Of a stretch of 64,000 nucleotides of DNA, positions 50,316-59,074 are shown piece by piece. The stretch spans positions 1-64,000 of the forward strand of contig NZ_JOHY01000017.1 in the NCBI RefSeq assembly GCF_000721495.1, given 5' to 3'. The DNA is from Streptomyces sp. NRRL F-5123 (lineage in GTDB: Bacteria > Actinomycetota > Actinomycetes > Streptomycetales > Streptomycetaceae). Below the pieces are notes generated by a model. That model was not told the DNA's origin. It saw only the letters and a list, made by a program, of their open reading frames with translations, and ran no database searches. Positions within the stretch are counted from its first letter, which is position 1, and each line of letters starts with the position of its first letter. The position numbers and the translations under genes are program-made.

Positions 50316-50972
50316 ATGCGCCGAGACAAGGGGAAGGCCGAGTTGATACACGTTCTGGTGGCCCATGACACCAGCCTGATGCGGTCCGCACTGGCGGCGC
50401 TGCTGGGCAACGAGCCGGATTTCGTGGTGACCGACACGGGGTGGTGCCAGATGGGTGAGCCGGGGCGATGTCCCGGCTCACAGGTGTCCGTGGTGGACGC
50501 GGACTGTCCCGGCTGGCGCCGGCACACCGACCTGTACGCGACCCCCGGCGCCGGAGTGCGCGGGCTCGCGGACGGCGCCGGCGGCGGGCGCAGCGCGGTC
50601 ATCGTCCTGACCAGCAGCGGCAAGCCGGGCAACCTGCGGCGGGCGTACGCGGCGAACGCGCTCGGCTTCGTCAACAAGGACCGCTCCGCGGACCGCTTAC
50701 CGGCGGCGATACGCCGCGTCGCGGAGGGGAAACGGTTCGTCGACGAGTCGCTGGCGGTGGAGTTCCTGCAAGCCGCGGACATGCCGCTGACGCCGCGCGA
50801 GCTGAGCGTGCTGTCGCTCAGCGCGGAGGGCGCGTCCGTGACGGAGATCGCGCGCAGCCTGCACCTGTGCAACGGCACGGTGCGCAACTACCTCGCGGCC
50901 ATCACCCGGAAGACGGGGGCGCGCAACAGGGTGGACGCGATCAGGATCTCCCGCTTCGCGGGGTGGGTGTGA
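50316..50972 (+). CDS. ramR: RamR/AmfR-type atypical response regulator, SapB activator
   Basis: This protein of about 218 residues has a degenerate receiver domain (VLVAHDTSLMRSALAALLGN, with His-Asp instead of the usual acidic pair; Asp in VVDADCPGW; Lys in GFVNKDRS). A LuxR helix-turn-helix follows (LTPRELSVLSLSAEGASVTE to GTVRNYLAAITRKTGARNRV). In S. coelicolor and S. griseus the RamR/AmfR protein activates the adjacent ramC/amfT operon. Codon 128 (50697-50699) is TTA, which needs the bldA tRNA. GAGGA lies five bases before ATG 50316; TTG 50343 and ATG 50277 are alternatives. It converges on ramB with a 32-bp overlap. Confidence 0.92.
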   Translation: MRRDKGKAELIHVLVAHDTSLMRSALAALLGNEPDFVVTDTGWCQMGEPGRCPGSQVSVVDADCPGWRRHTDLYATPGAGVRGLADGAGGGRSAVIVLTSSGKPGNLRRAYAANALGFVNKDRSADRLPAAIRRVAEGKRFVDESLAVEFLQAADMPLTPRELSVLSLSAEGASVTEIARSLHLCNGTVRNYLAAITRKTGARNRVDAIRISRFAGWV

Positions 50973-52809
50973 GCGGGACCGCCTCCGGGGCGGGCGCGGG
51001 GGCCGGGGCGGGGGCCGGGGCCCAGGCGGCGGCGAGGTCGCGGTAGAGCGGCGAGAGCGCGAGCAGCTCGGCGTGCGGGGCGCACACGGTGTGCGCGCCG
51101 TCCAGCACGAGCGTGCGGGCGGCGCGGCGCGCGGAGCTGATGCGGTGGGCGACGACGACAAGGGTTGTTTCCGGCCGCGCCGCGAACGCCCGCTCCGCGC
51201 GGGCCTCCGCGTCCGCGTCCAGATGACAGGTCGCCTCGTCGAGCAGCACGATGCGGCCGGGGGCCGCGTACGTCCGGGCGAGCGCGAGCAGTTGCCGCTC
51301 CCCGGCGGAGAGGGCGGCCGGGTCGACCCGGCCGCCCAGCCCCCCCAGCGCCGCGACCAGCCCCCCGGCCCCCACCGCCGCGACGGCGTCCGCGACGGCC
51401 CGCTCCCCGGGCTCGCCCGGCTCTCCCGGCTCTCCCGGCAGCAGGTAGCCGACGTTCTCGGCGACCGTGCCGCGGAAGACGTACGCCTCCTGCGGCACGA
51501 GCACCACCTCCCCGCGGACCCGCACCTCCCCCGCGCCGGCCCGCAGCACCCCCGCGACCAGCCCCGCGAACGTCGACTTCCCCGCCCCGCTGGGCCCGAC
51601 GACGGCCAGGTGCTCCCCGTCCACGACGGCCAGGTCCACCGCGTCGAGCACCGGCACGGCGCCGGGCCCGTACGCGAAGCTGACCCCGCGCAGCTCGACG
51701 GCGACACCGCGCGGGGGCACCCCGCGGCCGCGTGCCGGAGAGCCGTCCGTGGCGGAGCCGTCCGCCCGCGCGGCACCCGGGGCCGCGGCCGGCGGGGTCA
51801 GTCGGGTCAGGATGACGCCCAGTCGGGTGCCCGCGGCGCCGAGGGTGTGGACGAGGTTCTGCAGGGCGGGCTGGAGGGACTGCGTCAGGTAGGCGAAGGC
51901 TCCGAGCAGCGCGCCCGGGGTGATGCGGTGCGAGGACAGCAGCCAGGGCGCCGCCAGCAGCAGCAGGACCAGCGGGAGCTGGCCGCCGACCGCGAGGGCC
52001 GCGGTGCGCACCACCCCGAAGCGGGCCAGTGAGCGGGCGGCCCCCAGCGCGGCCCCGATCCGCTCGTCGGCCCGCGCGGCGACGGGCTCGCGGGCCCCGC
52101 ACGCCGTGATGTCCCGCAGCCCCGCGGCGAGCGCCCCGCACTCCTGCGCGACCGCCTCGTCCGTCGTGAGGTAGCGGTTCTGCCGCCGGGCCAGCGGGCG
52201 CAGCGCCGCCACGAACAGCCCGACGCCCGCCGCGAGCGGCGGCAGCACCACGAGCAGCAGGACGGGCGCCAGCGCGACCATGCCGGCCAGCGCGCCCGCC
52301 GCCGTGAACGCGAAGGAGCGCAGCACCATGACGATGCCGCCGAAGGCGTCCCGCGCGATCTCCACCTGGTGCGTGAGCCGCGAGACGACCGCGGAGTCCG
52401 CCGTACGCCCACCGCCCCCGGCCCGTACGGCGTCGCGCAGCCCGCGCCGTACGACCCCGCGCACCAGCCGGTCCCGCAGCGGCTCGACGAGCGCGGCGAC
52501 CCCCCCGAAGACCCGCGCGGTCCCGTACGCCCCCGCGGGCACCCCGGCGGCGGCGAGCGCCAGCCACCACAGCCCGGTGCTCTCGCGCCCGCGCAGGAAG
52601 CCGTCGTCCATCGCCCGGGCGAGCGCGTACCCGAGCAGGAACGTCTGCCCGGCCTCCAGCACGGACCACGCCAGGAGCACCGCGACAACCCGGCCCCGCC
52701 CCCGGAAGGCGTCACGCAGCCGCATCCCCCCTCCCGTGTCCCCGCCCCCGCCCGGGCCGCCGTCGGCGTGCGGCCCGGGCGGGCGGTGGGCGGCGGGAGG
52801 CTCAGGCAT
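50941..52809 (-). CDS. ramB: RamB/AmfA-like ABC transporter, permease-ATPase fusion
   Basis: This 622-residue half-transporter has six membrane helices (about 40-310) and an ATPase with Walker A GPSGAGKST, signature LSAGERQLLALARTYAAPGR, Walker B IVLLDEATCHLD and the H-loop in VVVAHRISSARRA. It should pair with RamA to export the mature class III lanthipeptide. ATG 52809 overlaps the ramA stop by eight bases. The tail has a run of Ala-Pro dipeptides (WAPAPAPAPAPAPEAVP), and its 3' end is antisense to the end of ramR for 32 bp. Confidence 0.93.
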   Translation of the reverse strand: MPEPPAAHRPPGPHADGGPGGGGDTGGGMRLRDAFRGRGRVVAVLLAWSVLEAGQTFLLGYALARAMDDGFLRGRESTGLWWLALAAAGVPAGAYGTARVFGGVAALVEPLRDRLVRGVVRRGLRDAVRAGGGGRTADSAVVSRLTHQVEIARDAFGGIVMVLRSFAFTAAGALAGMVALAPVLLLVVLPPLAAGVGLFVAALRPLARRQNRYLTTDEAVAQECGALAAGLRDITACGAREPVAARADERIGAALGAARSLARFGVVRTAALAVGGQLPLVLLLLAAPWLLSSHRITPGALLGAFAYLTQSLQPALQNLVHTLGAAGTRLGVILTRLTPPAAAPGAARADGSATDGSPARGRGVPPRGVAVELRGVSFAYGPGAVPVLDAVDLAVVDGEHLAVVGPSGAGKSTFAGLVAGVLRAGAGEVRVRGEVVLVPQEAYVFRGTVAENVGYLLPGEPGEPGEPGERAVADAVAAVGAGGLVAALGGLGGRVDPAALSAGERQLLALARTYAAPGRIVLLDEATCHLDADAEARAERAFAARPETTLVVVAHRISSARRAARTLVLDGAHTVCAPHAELLALSPLYRDLAAAWAPAPAPAPAPAPEAVPLTPTPRSGRS

Positions 52810-54478
52810 CGGACGCTCCGAAGAGGGTGCGGTAGGCGGGATCGGGCCAGAGGTCGGTGTGCGGGGCCAGAGCCCGGAGGCGGCCCCCTTCCAGCCAGGC
52901 GACGAGGTCGGCGCGGGCCGCGGTGGTGGCGCGGTGGGTGGTGAGCAGGCGGGTGCGGTGCGGGTGGTCGTGGAAGAGGGCGCGGGCGACGCGCAGTTCG
53001 GTGACCGTGTCGAGGCTGGACGTCGCGTCGTCCAGGACGAGCAGCCGCCCCGGGTGGGCGAACGCCCTTGCCAGGCCGAGGCGTTGGTACTCCCCGCCGG
53101 AGAAGGGCGCGTCCTCGCGGAGGGTCGCGTAACCGGCGGGGAGCAGCGTCACGAAGCCGTCCGCCTCCGCGGCGCGCGCGGCCCGCGTGACGTGCTCGGC
53201 CGGGAGGGGGCGGGGCCCGAAAGCGACGGCGTCCGCGATCGTCTCGCCGAGCAGCACGGGACGTTCGAAGGCGTAGCCGACCGCGTCCCGCAGCTCGCGC
53301 TCCGCGAGGTCCGGCAGCGGGCAGCCGTCGAGCAGCACGGTGCCGCCGTCCGGGTCCGCCAACCGCCCGGCGAGCGCGGCCAGTACGGACTTGCCCGAGC
53401 CCGAGCGCCCCACCACGGCGACACAACTGCCGCCCGGCACGGTCAGGTTCAGCCCGTCCAGCACGGTCTCGCCGCCGCGGCACGCACGCACGTCGCGCAG
53501 TTCGAGCGTGCCCGGCCCCTGCGGGGGCAACTTCCGCTTCCCGTACGCCGGTACGGGCTCGGCCAGCACGTCGGCGACCCGCGCCGCCGCGGCCCGGCCG
53601 CGTACCAGCGCGCCCAACTGGCCGACGACCACGCCGATCCCGGTGGCCAGCAACACGTAGCGGCCCGCCGCGAGGAGGTCGCCGGGGCTCAGCGCGCCCT
53701 GCGCCAGGCGGACGCCGCCCACCGCGAGCACGGCGATCTGGAGCAGCGGCACCAGCACCATCGACTGCGCCGTGGCCCGGCCCTGCACCTGCCACATCTT
53801 CCGCCCGTGCTCGCCCAGTTCGGGCAGCGGCCCGAGCACGCGGGCCGTCTCGCGGCGCTCGGTCCCGGCCGCGGCGATGGTGCGGGCCCCACCGAGCGCC
53901 TCGACCAGCAGCGTCGCGATCCGGCCCTGCGTCTCCTGGTAGCCGGTGACGCAGTCCGCCGACGCGCGGGCGAAGCGGTGGACGAGCAGTGTCAGGAGCG
54001 GGGCGCCCGCGAGGAAGACCGCGGCGAGCCACAGGTCGGTGAGGCCCAGAGCGACGATGCCGCCGACCGGTGCGGCGAGGGCCGCGGGCAGGGCGGCGGC
54101 GGCCGCGGGGGTGCCGGCGGCGTCGGCGGCGTTGCCGACCAGCCGGGTGACGAGGTCGCCCTCGCCGTGCCGGGCGGCGGCGCGCGGTCCCGCGGCGAGC
54201 ATGTGCCGCAGGGTGCGGCGGCGTACGAACGCGGTGGCTCGCGCCGTCGTCACGCCCGTGAGCAGGTCTTCCGCCGCGGCGGTCGCCGCCTGGGCGGCGA
54301 CGATCGCCGCGCACAGGGCGACCCAGCGGGTCGCGGATTCGCCGCGCAGCAGGAGGTCCAGGGCGTGGCCCAGGGCGGCGGGCAGCCCCACCGCCCCCGC
54401 GGCGGACGCGAGCCCCAGCACGCTCAGGGCGGTGACCCGCCCCACGTCCCGCCGTGCGGCCTCTGCGACGAGTCCCAT
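52802..54478 (-). CDS. ramA: RamA/AmfB-like ABC transporter, permease-ATPase fusion
   Basis: The 558-residue protein has six predicted membrane helices in residues 1-300. Its ATPase has Walker A GRSGSGKSVLAALAGRL, signature FSGGEYQRLGLARAFAHPGR and Walker B LLVLDDATSSLD. The catalytic Glu after Walker B is Asp, so this may be the less active site of a RamA-RamB heterodimer. ATG 54478 is preceded by GGGAGAGG. It is preceded by a 570-bp repeat-rich gap instead of directly following ramS, and is translationally coupled to ramB. Confidence 0.93.
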   Translation of the reverse strand: MGLVAEAARRDVGRVTALSVLGLASAAGAVGLPAALGHALDLLLRGESATRWVALCAAIVAAQAATAAAEDLLTGVTTARATAFVRRRTLRHMLAAGPRAAARHGEGDLVTRLVGNAADAAGTPAAAAALPAALAAPVGGIVALGLTDLWLAAVFLAGAPLLTLLVHRFARASADCVTGYQETQGRIATLLVEALGGARTIAAAGTERRETARVLGPLPELGEHGRKMWQVQGRATAQSMVLVPLLQIAVLAVGGVRLAQGALSPGDLLAAGRYVLLATGIGVVVGQLGALVRGRAAAARVADVLAEPVPAYGKRKLPPQGPGTLELRDVRACRGGETVLDGLNLTVPGGSCVAVVGRSGSGKSVLAALAGRLADPDGGTVLLDGCPLPDLAERELRDAVGYAFERPVLLGETIADAVAFGPRPLPAEHVTRAARAAEADGFVTLLPAGYATLREDAPFSGGEYQRLGLARAFAHPGRLLVLDDATSSLDTVTELRVARALFHDHPHRTRLLTTHRATTAARADLVAWLEGGRLRALAPHTDLWPDPAYRTLFGASDA

Positions 54479-54554
54479 GGCCTCTCCCTTCCGAACGCTC
54501 CGACCTGCCACGTGCGGTGTCCCGCACGACCTCCCGCCGGTGGTGGGTTGCGCA

Positions 54555-54758
54555 CGCAGTTCTCCCCCGGGCTTCGCCTGGGCCGTGCCCCCACGCGCCC
54601 CCGGGGCATTGCCACTCGGCGTGGCATGTCGCCCTTCCCCCGGTGGGGGCTGGTCGCGCAGTTCTCCCCCGGGCTTCGCCTGGGCCGTGCCCCCACGCGC
54701 CCCCGGGGCATTGCCACTTGGCGTGGCATGTCGGCTTTCCCACCGCTGTGGCCGAGCG
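54555..54758. repeat. 102-bp tandem repeat containing dispersed elements D1 and D2
   Basis: Unit 1 (54555-54656) and unit 2 (54657-54758) begin CGCAGTTCTCCCCCGGGCTT. They agree almost base for base over the first 75 positions (one difference, ACTCGG against ACTTGG), then diverge. A partial third start, CGCAGTTCCCCGCGCCCCTG, follows at 54759. Confidence 0.9.
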
Positions 54759-54835
54759 CGCAGTTCCCCGCGCCCCTGAAAACGCTCACCCCGCGCGGTG
54801 AGGGGTCGCTTCTGCCGCGCAGGGCAACCCCCAGG

Positions 54836-54915
54836 GGCGCGTGGGGGCACCTCCCGGGCGGAGCCCGGGGGTGAATTGCGCTCCCCCGGCGCTCCGCCCG
54901 GGCGGTGCCCCCAGC
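54836..54915. repeat. Inverted copies of the dispersed C-rich element (D3, D4)
   Basis: GGCGCGTGGGGGCACCTCCC, GGGCGGAGCCCGGGGG is the element in reverse orientation to D1 and D2. A direct-orientation partner, CTCCCCCGGCGCTCCGCCCG, GGCGGTGCCCCC, follows. Together with D1 and D2 these can form long hairpins. Confidence 0.8.
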
Positions 54916-55048
54916 CACAGCGGCGGGGAGGTCGCGCGGACCGCACGGGGCAGCCCGGGGCGCAACGGGGGCCCACCCCCGTGGGTGGGGTACGGGGTCG
55001 GCCCCGGGGGGCGGTTGGGGCCGCCGCCCGGGGCCGCCGCCGCGGGGG

Positions 55049-55165
55049 CTAGAGGCAGATCAGGAAGCTCACGGAGCTGATGCAGCTCAGCAGGCTCAGA
55101 GAGCTCGCGGCCCCGCCGCCGTGGTTGTTCTCGGTCTCCATGTTCTGCAGGTCGAGGAGCGCCAT
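55049..55165 (-). CDS. ramS: RamS/AmfS-like class III lanthipeptide precursor
   Basis: A 38-residue precursor, too short for routine gene calling. The leader begins MALLDLQNMETENNHGGG and contains the LLDLQ motif recognised by class III synthetases. The core (from about residue 19) holds two S-x2-S-x3-C motifs: Ser21-Ser24-Cys28 and Ser30-Ser33-Cys37. This resembles AmfS of S. griseus. Each motif predicts a labionin- or lanthionine/dehydroalanine-containing ring, giving a SapB-type surfactant that coats emerging aerial hyphae. GAAGGGAC lies before ATG 55165. It lies 70 bp after ramC. Confidence 0.95.
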   Translation of the reverse strand: MALLDLQNMETENNHGGGAASSLSLLSCISSVSFLICL

Positions 55166-55235
55166 GACATGTCCCTTCGTCGGTCGTGCGTGGATGGGTG
55201 GTGCGCGGTCCCGGCCGCGAGTGGCCGGGCCCGGT

Positions 55236-58037
55236 TCAGGAGCCGCCCGTGAAGGGCGGGAGGAAGGGCAACCCCGCGGCGGCGGCGCCGCCGGTCGCGG
55301 CTCCCAGGGCGAGCAGGCAGCCGGCGGTGCCGGTGCCGAGGTCCATGGAGAGCCGCATCATCTGGTTGCCGGGGAAGGCGAGCCCGCCGCCGTACGGCAT
55401 GCCGTACCAGCCGAGCGCGCCGGTCTGCTCGGCGAGCGCCCCGGCAGGCACGGGGGTGCGCGTGCGCGCGAGGTGCAGCAGCGTGCCGGCCCGGCCGGCG
55501 AGGAGGCCGGGCTGGGCGTACAGCCGGAGCGTGGCGGCGCGCACGATGTCGGTGCGGGCCTGCTCGAAGCGGACGGCGTCGTCGGGGGTGAGGGTCCCGG
55601 CGTGCCGGGCGAGCGGCAGCAGGTCGTCGAGGACCATGCCGATGCCCGCGCTGCCGTCGCCGAGGTACGGCATGGTGCGCCAGCCCTCGTCGACGTCGAG
55701 GCCGCCCGCGGCGGTGTGCACGCAGCGGTCGAGGTCGAGGGACAGCGCGCGGGCGGCGTGCACGAGCAGGCCGCGCGCGCCGGTGCGCTCGTAGAGGCGT
55801 ACGAAGAGCAGCGCGGCGCCGGTCGCCCCGTGCATGAGCCCGGCGCGCGGGGTGCCGCCGGAGAGCCGGGCGGCGACGATGCCGGCGGCCTCCAGGGCGC
55901 GGTCGCGCAGCGAGATGTCGCCGGTGCTGCGGGCGAGGCCGTCCAGGACCAGGCCGAGGCCGGCGAGGCCGCCGTACAGGTCGGAGGCGAGGTGCTGCCA
56001 CTTCTCGGCGAGCAGGGTGTGGACGAGGTCGAGCGCGCGGTCGGTGTGGCCGAGCCGGTCGAGGACGTACGCGATCCCGGCGACGCCGTCGTAGAGGCCG
56101 AGCGGGGTGCCGTTCGGGGGCGGCGCGGTGCGGTCCAGGAGCCAGCGCTCGCCCTCGGGGTAGCGGGGCAGCCCGGTCTCGGCGAAGGCGAGCAGCACGC
56201 CGGCGGCGCCGTGCGCGATCCCGAGGCCGCCGCCGTCGCCGAACTGTGCGATGTCGCCGGGGAAGAGCCGGTCGTCGCGCCGCGGTGTCGCGGACGCGAG
56301 GATCGCGTGGGCCATGGCGTCGCGTGCCGCGGGCCAGTCCCCGACGTCGACGGGCAGGTAGCCGCGCGAGCGGCCGACCGCCGTGCGGGCGGCCCCGGTC
56401 GGCGCCGGCCGGGCCGCGGGCCCCTGCTCGGGGGCGTCCTCCCGCCCGGACGGCGCCACCGCCCCCGGCCCGGCCGCGGGTCCCCCGCCCGCAGCCTCCC
56501 CCGGGCCTTCCTCACGGGTGATCTCGTGTACCGCCTCCGCCAACCACGCGTGGGGCACCGGGAATTGCCCGGCGATCACCTCCGCCAGATGGGCCGCCTT
56601 CGTACGGTCGATCGGCAGGAGGGTGGTGACGGGGAGGAAGAGGGCCAGGCGCAGGCACGCGAGGGCGTAGCGGTCGACGGCCGTGCCGCGGCGGTCGGGG
56701 GGCGCCATGAAGCCGGGGTGGGCGACGGACTGGCCGCGCCCGTCTCCGGCGTCTGTCGCCGCCTCGAAGTCCAGGAGGCGGACGGACTCGTCGTCGGGGC
56801 CGACCATGACGTTGTACATGTGCAGGTCGTTGACGACGAGGCCGCGCGCGTGGACCGCGGCGACGGCCCGCTCCACGCCCTTGTGGATCCGAAGCGCCCA
56901 GCGCGTGTAGCCGGCGACGGCCTCCGGGTCGGGCTCGGGCGTGAGCAGCGGGTGGCGGTGGCCGAAGTAGCTGTTGAGCGGCTTGCCTTCGAGGAATTCC
57001 ATGACCAGGAAGCGGTGGTCGCCGAGGGTGAACCAGTCGCGTGCCTCGGGCGCGACGCCCGACCCGCCGAGCGCGCGCAGCACGTCGCGCTCGCGCTCCA
57101 GGCGGGTGACGGCGTCGGCGCCGTCGGAGGCGAGCCCGGCGTGCGGGCGGCCCTCCTTGAGGACGACCTTCTCCCCGGTGCGGGTGTCGATCGCGGTGTA
57201 GACCCCGCCGCCGTTGGAGAAGTGCAGTGCCTTCTCGATGCGGTACGGGAGTTCGCCGACGGTCGTGGCGTTGCGCGCCTTCAGGTGCGGGCGCAGGAAG
57301 TCCGGCAGCGTCACCCACTCCGGTACGTGGAAGGCGGGCGCGCGGCTGTCGGGGACGAGCCGGCCCTCGGCGTCCTCGATCGCTGAGACCAGCGTGCCGT
57401 GCTCGCCGACGCAGAAGCGTTTGGCGAAGGCCCCGTAGCGCACGTAGAGCGGGCCCTCGCGCCAGCGCAGGTCGGTGAGGATGTACGGGCCGGGTTCGCC
57501 GTCGAGGAGTTCGCCGAGTTCTTCGAGGATCTCGCGCAACTGCGGTTCGCCGTCCGGGTAGATGGTGACGAACTTTCCGCTGGTGTCGCGCCCGGCATAT
57601 TTCGAATTGCGCAGGTGCAGCAGCTGCGGGCTGGGCACGAATTTAAACGGAATGCCACGGGGCACGCAGTGGTCCCACACCTTGGCGGCCACCTTGTCGG
57701 CGTTGCCGAGGCCGGCGGAGACATGGATCTTCCAGCCCTGCAGGGGGCGTTCGCCCCCGCCGGAGCTGGCGTCCGCGCCGACGGCCGGGCCCGGGTCGAG
57801 GTGCAGCCAGTCCCCGACCCGGAGGGTGCGCCAGCCGTCCGGCACATCGCGCTGCGCGGTCTCGAAGGCGGCGACCGGCGTCCGGACCGGCCCCTCTCCC
57901 GAGACCGCGCCCGACACCGCGCCGCCCACCGCACCGGATGCCGAAGCGGAATCACCGGACACGGCCATGGGAAGCCGGTCGAGGCTTTCGTAGAAATGCC
58001 GGTCCGCGAGGCAGAAAACCTCGTAGCGGTTGTCCAT
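55236..58037 (-). CDS. ramC: Class III lanthipeptide synthetase (RamC/AmfT, LanKC)
   Basis: The 933-residue enzyme has three parts. An N-terminal lyase-like region (1-240) is followed by a protein-kinase-like domain (about 260-500; Lys294 in VVLKEGRP, Asp404 in VVNDLHMYN, Asp423 in LLDFEAA). A C-terminal LanC-like cyclase (about 560-933) follows a Pro/Gly/Ala linker. The cyclase has MHGATGAALLF, MPYLGDGSAGIGMVLDDLLP and GWYGMPYGGG but lacks the Cys-Cys-His zinc ligands of class I/II cyclases, as expected for class III. It phosphorylates Ser/Thr of RamS, eliminates phosphate and forms the rings. ATG 58037 follows AAGGGGGATCG; the frame is open to 58076. Confidence 0.95.
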   Translation of the reverse strand: MDNRYEVFCLADRHFYESLDRLPMAVSGDSASASGAVGGAVSGAVSGEGPVRTPVAAFETAQRDVPDGWRTLRVGDWLHLDPGPAVGADASSGGGERPLQGWKIHVSAGLGNADKVAAKVWDHCVPRGIPFKFVPSPQLLHLRNSKYAGRDTSGKFVTIYPDGEPQLREILEELGELLDGEPGPYILTDLRWREGPLYVRYGAFAKRFCVGEHGTLVSAIEDAEGRLVPDSRAPAFHVPEWVTLPDFLRPHLKARNATTVGELPYRIEKALHFSNGGGVYTAIDTRTGEKVVLKEGRPHAGLASDGADAVTRLERERDVLRALGGSGVAPEARDWFTLGDHRFLVMEFLEGKPLNSYFGHRHPLLTPEPDPEAVAGYTRWALRIHKGVERAVAAVHARGLVVNDLHMYNVMVGPDDESVRLLDFEAATDAGDGRGQSVAHPGFMAPPDRRGTAVDRYALACLRLALFLPVTTLLPIDRTKAAHLAEVIAGQFPVPHAWLAEAVHEITREEGPGEAAGGGPAAGPGAVAPSGREDAPEQGPAARPAPTGAARTAVGRSRGYLPVDVGDWPAARDAMAHAILASATPRRDDRLFPGDIAQFGDGGGLGIAHGAAGVLLAFAETGLPRYPEGERWLLDRTAPPPNGTPLGLYDGVAGIAYVLDRLGHTDRALDLVHTLLAEKWQHLASDLYGGLAGLGLVLDGLARSTGDISLRDRALEAAGIVAARLSGGTPRAGLMHGATGAALLFVRLYERTGARGLLVHAARALSLDLDRCVHTAAGGLDVDEGWRTMPYLGDGSAGIGMVLDDLLPLARHAGTLTPDDAVRFEQARTDIVRAATLRLYAQPGLLAGRAGTLLHLARTRTPVPAGALAEQTGALGWYGMPYGGGLAFPGNQMMRLSMDLGTGTAGCLLALGAATGGAAAAGLPFLPPFTGGS

Positions 58038-58096
58038 CGATCCCCCTTGTGGCGGTGACGGACACGAGATTTCCATATCGGCGGGCGGGCGGAGAA

Positions 58097-58110
58097 GTCA
58101 CTGTTGTCAC
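58097..58110. promoter_or_regulatory. Direct repeat upstream of ramC
   Basis: GTCAC occurs at 58097-58101 and again at 58106-58110, a 9-bp spacing, about 65 bp before the ramC ATG. It is a candidate RamR binding region based on position only. Confidence 0.3.
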
Positions 58111-58213
58111 CTCCTGGCCGTGCGGAACGCACGGGTCCGGCGGGCGCGTCGGCGTAGTCCGGGGGCGGGGTCGGCGTAGTCCGGCGGGCGTGCCGGAGAG
58201 GGCGCGCGGCCGC

Positions 58214-59074
58214 TCAGTTGCCGAAGGAGGCGGGCGTGAGCTTGAGCGCGGACAGCAGCGCCCGGTCGCGGACCGCGGTGGGCAGCCGCCGGGCGACGCG
58301 GACGGTGCGGGCGTCCGGCCCCACGAGGTAGCGGGTACGGGGGCGGCGCGCGGTGAGGGCGTGCCGGACGGCGTCGACGGCCGCGTCCACCGGGTGCAGC
58401 TTGCTCGCGGCGACGGACGCGGCCGCGGCCTCCACCGCGCGGGCGTAGCGGCGTTCGACGTCGGGCCCGCCCGCGAGGCCGTCCGCCTGCGCGGAGCGGA
58501 CGGCGCGGTCGAAGATCCCGGTCCGCATCGCGCCGGGTTCCACGAGGGCCACGCGCACGCCCTGGTGCCGCAGTTCGATCCGCAGTGAGTCGGTGAGCGA
58601 GGCGAGTGCGGCTTTGGAGGCGGCGATCGGGCCGAAGAAGGGGAGGGCGACGAGCGAGCTGAGGGCGCCGATGTTGACGATCCGCCCGCCGCCCGCCCGG
58701 ACGGCGGGCAGCACCGCGCGGGTGACGGCCATCAGCCCGAGGACGTTGACGTCGAACTGCCGGCGCAGCGCGTCGCCGGGCACCTGCTCCCAGAAGCCCT
58801 GCACGATCAGGCCCGCGCTGTTGACCAGCCCGTCGAGGCGGCCTCCGACCTGCTCCGCGGCGCCTCGCACGCTCGCGTCGTCGGTGACGTCGAGGACGAC
58901 GGGGCGTACGTCGCCGGGGAGTTGGGCGAGCCGCGGCGCGTCCTGGGGGGCGCGGTGGGCCGCGTGGACCGTCCAGCCCTCGGCGGCGAGCCGCCGGGTG
59001 ACGGCGAACCCGAGGCCGCCGGTTGCTCCCGTGACCAGCACGGACCTGGCGGGCGGGGTGGCTGTGTGCGACAA
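58214..59074 (-). CDS. SDR family protein lacking the catalytic tyrosine
   Basis: This 286-residue protein has the classical SDR nucleotide motif TGATGGLG, the acidic strand LDVTDD, the NSAG motif (LDGLVNSAGL) and Ser in IVNIGALSSL. At the YxxxK position it reads PFFGPIAASKAALA, so isoleucine replaces the catalytic tyrosine while the lysine remains. Substrate oxidoreduction by the usual mechanism is therefore unlikely. The start is TTG 59074 with AAAGG eight bases upstream; a GTG just before VLVTGATGG is an alternative. It lies upstream of and co-directional with ramC, 176 bp apart. Confidence 0.88.
   Translation of the reverse strand: MSHTATPPARSVLVTGATGGLGFAVTRRLAAEGWTVHAAHRAPQDAPRLAQLPGDVRPVVLDVTDDASVRGAAEQVGGRLDGLVNSAGLIVQGFWEQVPGDALRRQFDVNVLGLMAVTRAVLPAVRAGGGRIVNIGALSSLVALPFFGPIAASKAALASLTDSLRIELRHQGVRVALVEPGAMRTGIFDRAVRSAQADGLAGGPDVERRYARAVEAAAASVAASKLHPVDAAVDAVRHALTARRPRTRYLVGPDARTVRVARRLPTAVRDRALLSALKLTPASFGN

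Larger units (their letters stand above)
54479..55048. other. Repeat-packed ramS-ramA intergenic region
   Basis: This 570-bp gap holds two 102-bp tandem copies and two inverted copies of the dispersed C-rich element. The frame open across it on the minus strand is not coding. Strong secondary structure in the transcript is expected between ramS and ramA. Confidence 0.8.

Noticed and set aside
54424..54918. Minus-strand frame across the ramS-ramA gap
   Set aside because: It is made of the tandem repeat and has no ribosome binding site or homology; ramA starts at 54478.
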